Positions 11,291 to 22,339 of a stretch of DNA of 64,000 nucleotides are shown in pieces. Origin of the DNA: Sinotaia quadrata. Its lineage: Eukaryota > Mollusca > Gastropoda > Architaenioglossa > Viviparidae. The stretch covers positions 41,930,664-41,994,663 of the forward strand of contig CM054177.1 of the NCBI GenBank assembly GCA_028829895.1, read 5' to 3'. How positions within the stretch are numbered: the first letter of the stretch is position 1; every line of letters begins with the position of its first letter. The notes below the pieces were generated by a model. It made no database searches and was not told where the DNA came from. It worked only from the letters and a program-made list of their open reading frames with translations. The translations under genes were made by a program, and so were the position numbers.

Positions 11291-11480
11291 CTGAGTATAA
11301 TATATTTCTGAGTGAGAGTATAGTAGGCTTTATGACTGAGTATAATATATTTCTGAGTGAGAGTATAATGGGTTTTATGACTGAGTATAATATATTTCTG
11401 AGTGAGAGTATAATGGGTTTTATGACTGAGTATAATATATTTCTGAGTGAGAGTATAGTAGCTTTCTGAGTGCAAATATG
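11290..11480. repeat. 45-bp minisatellite, 4 copies
   Basis: ctgagtataatatatttctg starts at 11291, 11336, 11381 and 11426, each followed by gagagtata and a ggttttatga-type end. The internal words gagtataa and ttctgag are also shared with the next array. Confidence 0.96.
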
Positions 11481-11512
11481 ACGAGTTTCTTAGCTCGAGT
11501 ACACCGTGTTCG

Positions 11513-11765
11513 AATGTCCGAGTATAACATATTTTAAATAGCTAGTAAAATGGATTTCTGATAGCGAGTATAACATATTTTAAATAGCTAGTAAAATGGA
11601 TTTCTGATAGCGAGTATAACATATTTTAAATAGCTAGTAAAATGGATTTCTGATAGCGAGTATAACATATTTTAAATAGCTAGTAAAATGGATTTCTGAT
11701 AGCGAGTATAACATATTTTAAATAGCTAGTAAAATGGATTTCTGATAGCGAGTACAACAGATTTC
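11513..11765. repeat. 46-bp minisatellite, 5 copies
   Basis: agtataacatattttaaata starts at 11521, 11567, 11613, 11659 and 11705, with a partial at 11751. Copies are nearly identical. It carries the same agtataa...atttctga framework as the 45-bp array directly to its left. Confidence 0.97.
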
Positions 11766-12361
11766 TGAGTGCGAATCAAACGTATTTTTAAATCAAATAT
11801 AATGGAAAATAAATCGTGATAACCGAACTAGAGTGCTAATGTCCTGCAGAGAAAAGAGAAAGTCGTGTTGACTAGATAATGGATGATGTCCAATACGTTG
11901 CGCCGGGGATGGGATGATGGTCGTCAGCTAGCCTTTCCGGGTTCTAAATTGCATGAACAAGGAAAAGTGTTCAATGAATTATCATTATACACGTAATTCT
12001 CTTCAGGTGGGCAGAAGTCGTGATCGAATGGTAGAAGGGTTCGTAGGTCTCGAATTCACATTGGTCTTGGAGCAAAGAAAAGTGCGCATAATTCATTTCG
12101 CCAACATTATACTTCTACGGGTAACAAGTCCTTTTCCGATCCGTGAGCATGTCAGATCATTAGCATAAGGTACCGCAGTAATCGTGTGTCATTAGTATCA
12201 ACGGTTTACTTCCTTCTGTGTAAATATTCAGATTTTTTAATAAACCCGAGGAATATGTTGTCTAGTTTGAGCTTGTAGCTGTAGTCCAATACACAGCTGT
12301 AGTATGGAATAATTTACGTGAATAACTGTGGACATCAACTAATTATGAAACCAATTAAACT
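11766..12361. other. non-repetitive spacer
   Basis: A 71-aa plus frame (11953-12168) has no recognised domain. Nothing else seen. Confidence 0.45.
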
Positions 12362-13056
12362 ATCTCATATATTTTAACTCTCAGTCAAATTATCACAATT
12401 AAATTATCTCATATATTTTAACTCTCAGTCAAATTATCACAATTAAATTATCTCATATATTTTAACTCTCAGTCAAATTATCACAATTAAACCACCTCAT
12501 ATATTTTAACTCTCAGTCAAATTATCACAATTAAATTACTCATATATTTTAACTCTCAGTCAAATTATCACAATTAAACTATCTCATATATTTTAACTCT
12601 CAGTCAAATTATCACAATTAAACTATCTCATATATTTTAACTCTCAGTCAAATTATCACAATTAAACTATCTCATATATTTTAACTCTCCGTCAAATTAT
12701 CACAATTAAACTATCTCATATATTTTAACTCTCAGTCAAATTATCACAATTAAACTATCTCATATATTTTAACTCTCAGTCAAATTATCACAATTAAACT
12801 ACTCATATATTTAACTCTCAGTCAAATTATCACAATTAAACTACCTCATATATTTTAACTCTCAGTCAAATTATCACAATTAAACCACCTCATATATTTT
12901 AACTCTCAGTCAAATTATCACAATTAAATTATCTCATATATTTTAACTCTCAGTCAAATTATCACAATTAAACCACCTCATATATTTTAACTCTCAGTCA
13001 AATTATCACAATTAAACCACCTCATATATTTTAACTCTCAGTCAAATTATCACAGT
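12362..13056. repeat. 44-bp AT-rich minisatellite, about 16 copies
   Basis: Each unit contains tttaactctcagtcaaatta and tcacaattaaa followed by a short variable part (ctatctcatat, ccacctcatat, ttatctcatat, ctactcatat). The variable part alternates along the array, so variants could be used to order duplication events. The length varies by one or two bases only in that part. Confidence 0.98.
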
Positions 13057-13090
13057 TAAAACGACGTTCTCTTTCTCACGGTTTCTTTCT

Positions 13091-13190
13091 TAGCTCTTGT
13101 GTCATTATCTCTGTTTAGCTCTTGTGTCTTTATCTCTGTTTAGCTCTTGTGTCTTTATCTCTGTTTAGCTCTTGTGTCTTTATCTCTGCT
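13091..13190. repeat. 25-bp minisatellite, 4 copies
   Basis: tagctcttgtgtctttatct starts at 13091, 13116, 13141 and 13166. It begins about 35 bp after the previous array ends. Confidence 0.95.
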
Positions 13191-13193
13191 TAG

Positions 13194-13420
13194 CTATTTC
13201 GTTATAGCCATGTCTCCTAGAATCGCAGACCTTGACAAATATTTTTGAAAGGGGTCGGCCATGCTAAGCATCAGAAAATGTTTAATAGTTCCAGCAGTTG
13301 ACTCACGGTCTTCTTGACCTTTGAACTCTGGATCGATTATATTTTTCAAATAGAACATACATACCACCACCCAACTGTGCATCCCAAAAGAGTATCTCCC
13401 CGTATGACAGAGTCAGACAA
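13194..13420 (-). other. possible coding remnant (minus strand), unidentified
   Basis: A frame of about 70 codons reads with balanced composition and without low-complexity bias. It begins MHSWVVVCMFYLKNIIDPEF and ends GDMAITK before a stop at 13194. A donor-like gacc|gtgagt lies inside the frame. No family is recognised. It could be an exon, a transposon fragment or chance. Confidence 0.2.
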
Positions 13421-14320
13421 AAATTCGGTGTCGTGAACTCTTAACCCAGTTCTGCAAATTTTCAAATTTGAATTCAATGTAGTTTCTTTGTTAGGGCACT
13501 TCCCTACATGCATCTGTATTCAAATAAAAGAGAGACTCATTCTACGTTATGTAACTTTATGACAATAGTCGACTGTAGGTCGAACCTGTAGCGTCACCTC
13601 GTGACTGGTCACGTGATGGATTCATGCATTTCAATAAATACACTGACGTGCGGTAATTTCATCACTCACGAGAAGACAGCCGACCGAGCTCACAGGCACC
13701 GCTGTTATCTGATATTCCCTGCAGTCTTTAGAAGAAGTAATACGCAGACCCCTTATCTTGAGGCATTGTCTACTGTAAAAGGGTAACATGTCCACTTCTT
13801 AAAATACTAATTGCATTTTCTATTTATGATTTGTATATGAATTTATGTATGTGTTCTGTGCAGGAAATAATATTACAACTCTCCTCCAAAACACGTGGTT
13901 CGATAAAAATGGGCTAAACCTAAATGTTTCATTGTACATAAATTAATTGTAATCTTTAAACTTAATTTATAAACCCTTAACTCTTTTGTGCCACAGAACG
14001 TCTGTGCACATTGTGAATTTTCATATAATTCAAATTCATTTCTTTGCGTGTAATTTCATTGTTTTAAATTGTAAAGCGCTCATGCTTGATTTGAATTGTA
14101 TTTGATTTTTCCTTTGTATGAATTCCATTTTTAATAAGGTAAACCGTTTGGAAATTCATACGTTCATGTAAATGTTAAAATAACACACATGTGGACTGTA
14201 TTGTATCTTTTTCTATAAATATATTGTAAAAGACACAATAGTCGAGGATTAAAACTATGCGCATTATTGTCAAACACGTGCGTTGGATTTGTGAAACATG
14301 AAGCAAATCGCTCATAGGAA
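13421..14320. other. non-repetitive spacer
   Basis: A 61-aa plus frame (13601-13786) is unrecognised. The remainder is AT-rich with no features seen. Confidence 0.45.
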
Positions 14321-14671
14321 CTAAATTTTATTTCCAGAGTGGGTCTTCGTTTTGGTTCTTGTTACTTCTTTAACTTTGGCTGGGCTACTTGCCTGATACA
14401 AGTACTGTTTTCCCGCCATTGTATTTGATGATACTTCATCCAAGTACACCTCCAGTGTAGCTGAACAATCAAGAGACGATTGGCTACTGTAAACTGTTGG
14501 AAGTACCAGGCGAAACGTATTGGTCGTGATCCGTGGATTGGACCCATATTGACTGTGGAACCACGTGTTCATCGATGACGCCATTGAGCAAGTTACGTAA
14601 AGGCTCGATGTCCTTGAATCTAATATTATATCAGAAACTCTTCGTATAAACATTTGAACCTTAACATTCAT
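14321..14671 (-). CDS. candidate exon with immunoglobulin-like pattern
   Basis: An open minus-strand frame of 116 codons in non-repeat, GC-richer DNA. Residues about 20-85 show an Ig-like spacing: LYVTC, then NTWF about 9 residues later, then a hydrophobic strand FRLVLPTVY and a second cysteine in SSLDCSA about 42 residues after the first. The distance is short for an Ig domain and the usual D-x-G-x-Y-x-C tyrosine is absent. A GC-type splice donor candidate, cag|gcaagt, follows codons for YLYQ near 14395. Otherwise the frame runs to a stop at 14321. No upstream acceptor is convincing, and there is no second exon. Alternatives are a decayed gene fragment or chance. Confidence 0.3.
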   Translation of the reverse strand: MNVKVQMFIRRVSDIILDSRTSSLYVTCSMASSMNTWFHSQYGSNPRITTNTFRLVLPTVYSSQSSLDCSATLEVYLDEVSSNTMAGKQYLYQASSPAKVKEVTRTKTKTHSGNKI

Positions 14672-15093
14672 TGACTATACGCACCAAATAGTGGCATAGT
14701 TTAGGAGATCAAGTCGTGTCTCGACTTAATTAAATTGTTATTGTTTTAATGTTAAATATTAAATTCTTTATTTGTTAAGACCTCTTATAGTAGTGATTTT
14801 TATGCATATTTTAGACCTAATTGTGGTTTGGATGGGGGACGATTGAGCTAAATGTACTTTCTGAATGCATAATTAGTTAAGAGTTTTAACGGTTTCCAAG
14901 CCGGCTATTGTACACAAGTTTGTCTGTTCGTGAATCTGTTTGTCTCTACTACAAGACGCATTTTCGTAAGGACTGAAAGATGAATTTAGCAACCAGTCTA
15001 TTTAGGATAACGAGGAGAAATTAATTTAAATTGTTAAATTAAAATTCTATAAATTCCTAAGCAGGGTCTATAAATAAAAACATGTAACACCCC
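14672..15093. other. AT-rich spacer
   Basis: Nothing recognised. Confidence 0.5.
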
Positions 15094-15305
15094 GGTTTGC
15101 CAATTTTATAAAAGTTGTGTAGGGTTGTACCAAAGAGTCTTTCCCTGGTTTGCCAATTTGATAAAAGTTGTGTAGGGTTGTACCAAAGAGTCTTTCCCTG
15201 GTTTGCCAATTTGATAAAAGTTGTGTAGGGTTGTACCAAAGAATCTTTCCGTGGTTTGCCAATTTGATAAAAATGTGTGTAGGGTTGTACCAAAGAGTCT
15301 TTCAG
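15094..15305. repeat. 53-bp minisatellite, 4 copies
   Basis: ggtttgccaatttgataaaa starts at 15094, 15147, 15200 and 15253, followed by ttgtgtagggttgtaccaaa. Copies differ by a few substitutions. The 108-aa and 64-aa minus-strand repeat frames here are by-products. Confidence 0.97.
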
Positions 15306-15655
15306 AAAGAAAGAGAAAATAGTTCGGTCGAGCGGAATAGGTTCTGAAATGTCAAAAATCAATGCGCGGGAATGATGTTGCAAAGCGTAGGCCGACGTTT
15401 TTGTGGAGTGAACGTGTTAAGTTTGATTCTTGTACCATTCAATCTTTCCCGTGACGAATGCATTGGTCCGTGAGATTTTTGTATTATTATTGTCAATTCG
15501 TTTGCGTACAATTCACATCCATCAATGTCAGATAAAAAGGAATTACACGTTCTGCATATTTGTTTCAGAATTCACCAAGAAAAGAAAACAACATATATAA
15601 ATTTAAAAAAGCAAAAATTGGTAAATTTGACTAAATTACGTATATTACTAGAACA
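15306..15655. other. spacer, nothing recognised
   Basis: Single-copy sequence without a credible frame or RNA signature. Confidence 0.5.
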
Positions 15656-15765
15656 CTGTCTTCTTCTTCTTCTTCTTCTTCTTCTTCTTCTTCTTCTTCT
15701 TCTTCTACTTTTTCATCTTTTTCTACTGTTTCTACTTCTATTTCTTCTTCCCCTTCTGACATACT
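15656..15765. repeat. (CTT)n microsatellite with decayed right flank
   Basis: About 15 perfect CTT triplets followed by interrupted pyrimidine-rich sequence. It encodes a poly-leucine stretch in one frame that is not a gene. Confidence 0.96.
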
Positions 15766-16356
15766 TTCTGAAGGTTACATTCGTTAAAAAAATGATTTAA
15801 AGTTTTTAATTATTTCTAATAAATCGAGGTCGATTTTGAATAACGTATGCACTTTCTAGTTTCTCATTCTATTTGTTTTTTATTAGGGTAGGGGTGGAGA
15901 GAGGAGGGAGAAGTTGTTTGATCGATTTAATGTCAAAGAGTGCTGGTAAGAAAACGTTTCCTCCAAACATTTAGGGCGTGCGTATGATTTGCAATAGCAA
16001 CAGTCTGTGTCACGCCAGCAGTTGGCGGTTTTTTAAATCTGCGTTAAGCTGCATGTTCTTTGAAGAAATTGGCGTGCTTTGTTGTGTAGTTTTTTGTGGG
16101 TGTGTGTGAAATATTTTTATAATATTTTAAAATAATTATGGAGATTATCAAGAAATGAAGCACGCTCCATGTCAAAACGCAAACATCCAGAAAATAAGAC
16201 CTTGCAAAATAGTGCCAAATCTAAAACTGAAATTTTTATCTTTCACACATAGCAAACGCACATGTGGCCTCAGTTCACATTAACTAACATGTGTCAAGAA
16301 AACACAAAAGTTTGCTCATTTTTAATTAAATATAAATATATGAGAGTGAAATGAGT
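15766..16356. other. spacer, nothing recognised
   Basis: AT-rich single-copy sequence. Confidence 0.5.
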
Positions 16357-16375
16357 AGATATATAGATAGGTAGG

Positions 16376-16440
<65 letters not shown>
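16357..16440. repeat. (GATA)n microsatellite
   Basis: About 18 tetranucleotides, with GGTA variants at the left edge. Confidence 0.97.
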
Positions 16441-16829
16441 GCCAAAACTGAATTTCTTATTATTATACGTACAAATATGAATGCATATCAGTCAAATATC
16501 AAGAATTTTTTTTTAATGAAGCCACCTAAGGCCGAAATTAATCATCTTAATAATCGACCGAGCCTGCATCGTGATTTCCCTAATGATCATATTCCGTTCA
16601 CCGACCGACCGCCAGAAAGTCGCCGTATCTAACGATCTGTGAATAACGTTATGACATGTGATTATCCGCTTATCATTATCCCGTCACTCAATATATAGCA
16701 CTATTGAGATTTAAAAAGTAAAAGCTGCATCAAATTTGGGTAATAATTATTGAGAAAATAAAAATGTGTATGTTTCTCTTCGTTCTTCTGTATGTGTGTG
16801 TGTGAACACGTCCCTGAATGTGATTGTGC

Positions 16830-16838
<9 letters not shown>

Positions 16839-16874
<36 letters not shown>
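16839..16874. repeat. (TG)n microsatellite
   Basis: About 18 TG units, with interrupted TG-rich sequence from 16790 upstream. Confidence 0.96.
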
Positions 16875-16877
<3 letters not shown>

Positions 16878-16959
16878 TCGTCTACTTCTTTGCAAGTGAT
16901 ATTGACCTTTTATATGTGGACTTTCGACAGATATTTACCAAAAAAATACAAAAAACAAA

Positions 16960-17125
16960 AAAAAAAGACCCACGACTTGTAAAGATTGATCCTAGAATAC
17001 CCTGCAATAGCAGGATAATCCATGCCAAAGTCAGGACAAATTCCTGCTTCTTCGCGTATCGTTGATGTTATCGATATCGAGGCCCCCTCATCTCCAATTA
17101 GGAAGCGCATAAACACTATGAGCAT
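16960..17125 (-). other. possible coding remnant (minus strand), unidentified
   Basis: The minus strand reads GDEGASISITSTIREEAG then a stretch ending YSRINLYKSW in non-repeat sequence with mixed codon usage. The frame then enters a poly-pyrimidine run and becomes Phe-rich. No family is recognised and no convincing splice sites flank it. Confidence 0.2.
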
Positions 17126-17204
17126 TGCTCACAACTAATTCCTTACTCTTTATTTCAAATGTATTCACGCCATCTGTTTTTGGATTATGCGCAGAATATG
17201 AAAA

Positions 17205-17450
17205 CTGTTCTCCTGTTGGATTCAGTTTACTCCTGTAGGGGTCAGAGTACTCCTGATGGACTGAAATTACTCCTGTTGGACTGCGAGTTCTCTTGTTGGA
17301 CTCGGAGTAGTCCTGTTGGGCTCAGAGTACTCTTGCTGAACCGCTAGTTCTCTTGTTGGGCTCGGAGTACTTCTGTTGAGCAGAGTACTCTTGTTGGATT
17401 CATAATACACCTGTTGGACTGAAAGTACTCTTATTGGACTCGGAGTCTTC
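17205..17450. repeat. about 20-22-bp degenerate minisatellite, about 11 copies
   Basis: Variants of tcctgttggactcagagtac recur with spacing of about 20 to 22 bp. Substitutions are frequent (ggactcggagt, gggctcagagt, ggactgaaagt). Confidence 0.92.
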
Positions 17451-17771
17451 GTCTCTGCACAAAGTTCAACGCAATGTTCAGCTGAGACCCTCGACCCTCT
17501 GAAATACGCCAGAAGTCAGTAGACACTTTAAAATGTTCAGTTGTTTTCTGTCATACATACATTGAACAGCACTCTTAGAAATCGGAGTCAACTGAGACGA
17601 GAGCGAGATGTTATCTTCTCAACAGTTGTGGTCGTAATAAGGCCTCACAGTCCGAAAAGGCGAACATATTGAGCTCCATGAATCCTATAAATAACCACAC
17701 AATACGTAATCGGCTGTCCAAAAACTTTCATTCAAAAATCTGTGATTCAGAGCTTAATCGTAGATTTGTGT
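17451..17771. other. spacer, nothing recognised
   Basis: Single-copy sequence without features I can support. Confidence 0.5.
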
Positions 17772-17905
17772 CATTTACGCAATGGTGGTGATGTAGTGGT
17801 TGAGGTGGTGGTGGTAATTGTGCTTAGGATCACTGTGATGATGATGACTAATGATAAAGGTGGCGGTGGTCAAAAAGATGATGATGATGACTTTGGTGGT
17901 TATGT
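17772..17905. repeat. GTG/GAT trinucleotide-rich patch
   Basis: Interrupted runs of ggtggtggt and gatgatgat. Confidence 0.85.
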
Positions 17906-19237
17906 CAATTCTCATAACATGACGTCGACGATTACGTAAGCAGTAATTTATTCTATTAAATACATGTATGTACTTAAAACTGCTGTTTTTCAAGCATACA
18001 CAAAATCTTAACAAGGACTTTTTAGAAACATTGGGATTAGAACTATCTTATTTACCGAAAACTCAAAAATAGCACAAGAAAATTTAAAAGTGTTCATTAT
18101 CCTTACTTCACATTTTGCCCCTATTTACAACTTTGAATGCAAGTATGTAAGTGTCTATTAAATTCAAGTTGTATCGTGTTGTACATATTGTTCAAATATT
18201 TAGAAGTGGAATCCATTGTCAGATTTTACTTCTGGTATTACACTAATGAGTTGGGCACCAGAGTGACACCAAGCATTATTTTTCTGCTTTCCTTTCAAAA
18301 TTGGTCGATATAATTGCTACGAACTTCAATTCCTGGACTGCTTCCACTTAATTTGGCCTAATCATGTTCCCACCCCTCCCTTTTTTTTTGGTTCTTGGCT
18401 CACTTCGTCTTCTTTAACTAGAGGATATTCTACTTTTCGAAATCGAAGTTACAGCTGCAATTTGAACTCAACTCTATACATTTCAAGAACCGGAGAATTT
18501 GTTGGAGTTTTTCATGCGCCATCAAATCTGTCATCGTCAGCAACAACAACAAAAATGTATTTGCATCTGTATCAACATCAGAATAATTGGTTACCCAATA
18601 TATTAGATTTCCTTTCGTTGCTTTTTTCTTTTCTTTCGTCTTTTTTCTAACAGATATACATAATCCGACATCATCGACAACGACGATGATGATTGTGGTG
18701 AAGGGGTGGTGACGAGGATGAAGAGGTAGTAGTAGGAGTAGTAGAAGAAGAAGGTGGTGGTGGTGGTAAGGAAGAGGAGGTGAAATAGATGGAGGAGTAG
18801 GAGAAATGATTGTATTCGCTCATAACCTTTGCAAAGGATTTCAGCACCGACTATCTTGCTAAATTGTTCCTTTGCGTTCTAGTAACTTCAAAAGAAATTG
18901 TAGCAAAGCCCATTAAGATCTATGCATGATACAATGAACTAACATTTAAGTTATAATGAGTTTGAAAAGTTAGCTATATTTATACAGACAAAGGAGGATT
19001 TTACATTGTCATTAAAACAACTTTAGTAAAGAGAAAGGATTTAGACAGTGTGTTTGAGATCAAATGTTAGTTCATTCTAGGCAGTTGCGACCCACCCGCC
19101 TAATCCCCATTCCGCTGCTTCATTGATGTTGCACAATTAACATGAGTCTGCAGCCAGATGTTACTTTTGAAGTTAATTTTAATATTTTCAAACTTGAACA
19201 AGACATTTTCAAAATAAATGTCAATGTTCGCATCCAC
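17906..19237. other. mostly single-copy spacer with a GAT/GAA/GTG-rich patch
   Basis: 18683-18800 holds interrupted gatgatgat, gaagaagaa and ggtggtggt runs. No credible gene. The 62-aa frame at 18462-18650 is unrecognised. Confidence 0.5.
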
Positions 19238-19455
19238 CGTCACCACAGTGAGAACTCCCAGCCACTAGAAGTTGTTTTAGGATGTTCAAGATAGGTATCT
19301 ACATATGTGTCGTCACCACAGTGAGAACTCCCAGCCACTAGAAGTTGTTTTAGGATGTTCAAGATAGGTATCTACATATGTGTCGTCACCACAGTGAGAA
19401 CTCCCAGCCACTAGAAGTTGTTTTAGGATGTTCAAGATAGGTATCTATATGTGTG
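19238..19455. repeat. 73-bp tandem repeat, 3 copies
   Basis: cgtcaccacagtgagaactc starts at 19238, 19311 and 19384. The copies are almost identical, implying a recent duplication. This is the longest unit among the minisatellites of the window. Confidence 0.97.
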
Positions 19456-19908
19456 CCGTAGACCATATATTTCTATCTATCCATTCTTTTAATTCAAATG
19501 AAATGTATATAGTGTTTGTGACATACACCACCCTTGAAAGATTTGTAAATAATTTTTATTTCGCGAAATAACGTAATAGAGAAGGGTTACCCGTAATTTA
19601 TTTGCTTGAAAAAAATGTCATTTCCTTCCAAGCGAACAATGACATACAAATTTAACACCAGCCATGCGGGAACCAATTTCCAATTACACCCCAGTACGGT
19701 TTCTAACTGATCATTTTCTATTTGATTTCTTAGTTAAGGGCAAAACAGTTCTTTTTAATTTCCGGAATTTGTAATTATTTAGCGGCATGTGGAAACTGTA
19801 TTTAGCTGTATTACATATATCTTTTTAAAGGCAAAGTGAAGATTCAACGCAAAACATTTCACAGTTGAAAATACTTCAAGACAGTGGTGGAATCGTTAAG
19901 TTATGCTT

Positions 19909-19986
19909 GAGGAACAGTCCATTCTGGCTAGATGAAAGTTGTGTATGAGGAACAGTCCATTCTGGCTAGATGAAAGTTGTGTATGA
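19909..19986. repeat. 38-bp tandem duplication
   Basis: gaggaacagtccattctggc starts at 19909 and 19947, with identical copies. Confidence 0.95.
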
Positions 19987-20034
19987 GCATTAGTGCAGAC
20001 CGATGTTTGTTACTTTGCTCCAAACTCGGCTGCT

Positions 20035-20755
20035 ACTTGTTCTTAGTGTGCCCTACTTCGCCTATCTACTCATTCTAAATTCGTGCAGCTACTCGCTATA
20101 ACTTAGTGTGCTCTACTTCGCCAATCTACTCATTCTAACTTAGTGTGCCCATCTTCGCCTATCTAATTCTAAATTAGTGTGCCCATCTTCGCCTATCTAA
20201 TTCTAAACTAGTGTGCCCATCTTCGCCTATCTAATACTAACTTAGTGTGCTCTACTTCGCCTATCTATTTGTTCTAACTTAGTGTGCTCTACTTCGCTTA
20301 TCTACTTATTCTAACTTAGTGTGCTCCACTTTGCCTATCTAATTCTTAGTGCCCTACTTCCCCTATCTACTCATTCTAACTTAATGTGCTCTACTTCGTG
20401 CAGCTTCTCGATCTAAGTGTGCCCTACTTCGCGCAGCTACTCTTTCTAACTTAGTGTGTCCTACTTCGCGCAGCTACTATTTCTAACTTAGTGTGTCCTA
20501 CTTCGCGCAGCTACTATTTCTAACTTAGTGTGTCCTACTTCGCGCAGCTACTCTTTCTAACTTAGTGTGTCCTACTTCGCGCAGCTACTATTTCTAACTT
20601 AGTGTGTCCTACTTCGCGCAGCTACTATTTCTAACTTAGTGTGTCCTACTTCGCGCAGCTACTCTTTCTAACTTAGTTTGTCCTACTTCGCGCAGCTATT
20701 ATTTCTAACTTAGTGTGCCCTACTTCGCGCAGCTCCTCTTAGTGTGCCCTACTCC
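20035..20755. repeat. 37-bp minisatellite with degenerate left half, about 18 copies
   Basis: The right half (20420-20755) has near-identical 37-bp units with ctacttcgcgcagctact and ttctaacttagtgtg. The left half has shorter, diverged versions (cttcgcctatctaattctaa). The pattern suggests an old degenerate array whose right part was recently re-amplified. Confidence 0.96.
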
Positions 20756-20836
20756 GAACAAAAAATAACGTCATTGTACACTTTGTTATCATAGATATCG
20801 GTGATATACTGTTGTCATCAAAACCACGTGACATCA

Positions 20837-21025
20837 TTGCTTGCATCTGGAATAATAAAGCTAACATCCAATAATGGAAATTAATGCTTGCTTCTGGACT
20901 TCGAAAACTAACAGCCACGAATGGAAATTATTACTTGCTTCTGCATTAAGAAAGCTAAAAGCCATCAATAGAAATTATTGCTTGCTTCTGGACTTCGAAA
21001 ACTAACAGCCATCAATGAAACATTG
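20837..21025. repeat. 47-bp minisatellite, 4 copies
   Basis: gcttgcttctggacttcgaa-type starts at 20839, 20886, 20933 and 20980, followed by aactaacagccatcaatg. It follows the 37-bp array after about 80 bp and is unrelated to it. Confidence 0.93.
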
Positions 21026-21349
21026 TCATTTTCGGTAGTGTCGTACGCCTGCAGATATTCAGGAAAAAATAAAAAATCCACCCCAAAAGTAAACATTTCT
21101 TCATTATTTATGCCAATTTCTTACTACCATGTTCATGGCAGATTAACCAACAAAACAAGTAAAAATGAAAATCTTGTAATAATTGGCAACATTAAAACTA
21201 AAATATTCACATTTCGTTTTCGTTGAATTTAATTTACAAATTTAAAAACTAAATTCTTCACATAGTTTGTGGAGTTACACTACAATGATATATTACGTGT
21301 TTATGATACAAATATAGCTTTTATTATTAGGTAATTGATTTTGATGTTA

Positions 21350-21500
21350 GAATTACAGACATGTATTCATAGATTGTTGAATTTGCTGATAACATTACAG
21401 ACACGTATTAATAGGTTGTTGAATTTGCTGATAACATTACAGACAAGTATTGGTAGGTTGTTGAATTTGATGATAACATTACAGACACGTATTGATAAGT
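21350..21500. repeat. 42-bp minisatellite, 4 copies
   Basis: attacagacacgtattaata-type starts at 21352, 21394, 21436 and 21478, followed by gttgttgaatttgctgata. Confidence 0.94.
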
Positions 21501-22019
21501 AATCAACGCAACAGTAACTAGGTACTGACTTCTCAGCAGGTAGTGGTACGAAACCTTTACTCTAATTCGTATAACGTACAAAGTTAGATTACGAAGGAAA
21601 GTTTAGTGGTGTTTGTTCCTGTCCTGAACTTTTGTTTTAAACTCCGTGAATTCTGGACGACGGCCAAGACATTGAGTGAAGTCTATATCATCGATCGGTC
21701 AGTAATGTGCTGGCCTAAATTACTAATTGTCTAAAGTGTTTTCTGGGGCTACTGGCCCACGCCCAATTAAGCGTCACAACATTATTTTTGTTTTGCACTC
21801 TTTAAAGTATTCCCCAAACCTTGACTGAATTTCAATTTCTACGTTCTTTGATTTAATCAGTTACCATCATCGCTTGAATGTTCAAACTGAAGTCTGAGAT
21901 ATTATCATTAAAAATAACATTTTGCTAGATTACCATTCTAAATTACCATTACAGGAGCTTGGCAGTAATACACTTTAAAAGATAAAAAAATTGCCATGTG
22001 GAATTTAATTTGGCACTTC
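21501..22019. other. spacer, nothing recognised
   Basis: Single-copy sequence. Confidence 0.5.
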
Positions 22020-22146
22020 TATAGTGCGTGCATTTGTGTGTAGGGGGTGGGTGGGTGTATGTATGTGTGTGTACGCAGACATGTGTGTGCATTTATGTGT
22101 ATGTGTGCATATGCATGTGGTTGGAGGTGTGCATGTGTGTGTGTGT
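22020..22146. repeat. interrupted TG-rich repeat
   Basis: Irregular tgtgtg, tgcatg and gggtgggtg runs. The two His/Thr-rich minus-strand frames here are by-products. Confidence 0.9.
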
Positions 22147-22339
22147 AAGGGAATGAGAGTATGCATGCAGGTAATTGTAGAAAATTGAATAATATAAGAA
22201 CGAACACGTTGAATTGCAGCAGCGCTTGCAGCTGTCTCGACACAGTTTGGGTATTTTCTTTCTGTATTATATGAGTTATTCTTTTTTGTTTTAAACAGAA
22301 AATATTTGTTCAACTGAATAACACGTGTAGAAGAGTAAA

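Noticed and set aside
12362..13056. CRISPR-like array
   Set aside because: There are no unique spacers: the whole unit repeats head to tail. The same holds for the other arrays, and the genome is eukaryotic.
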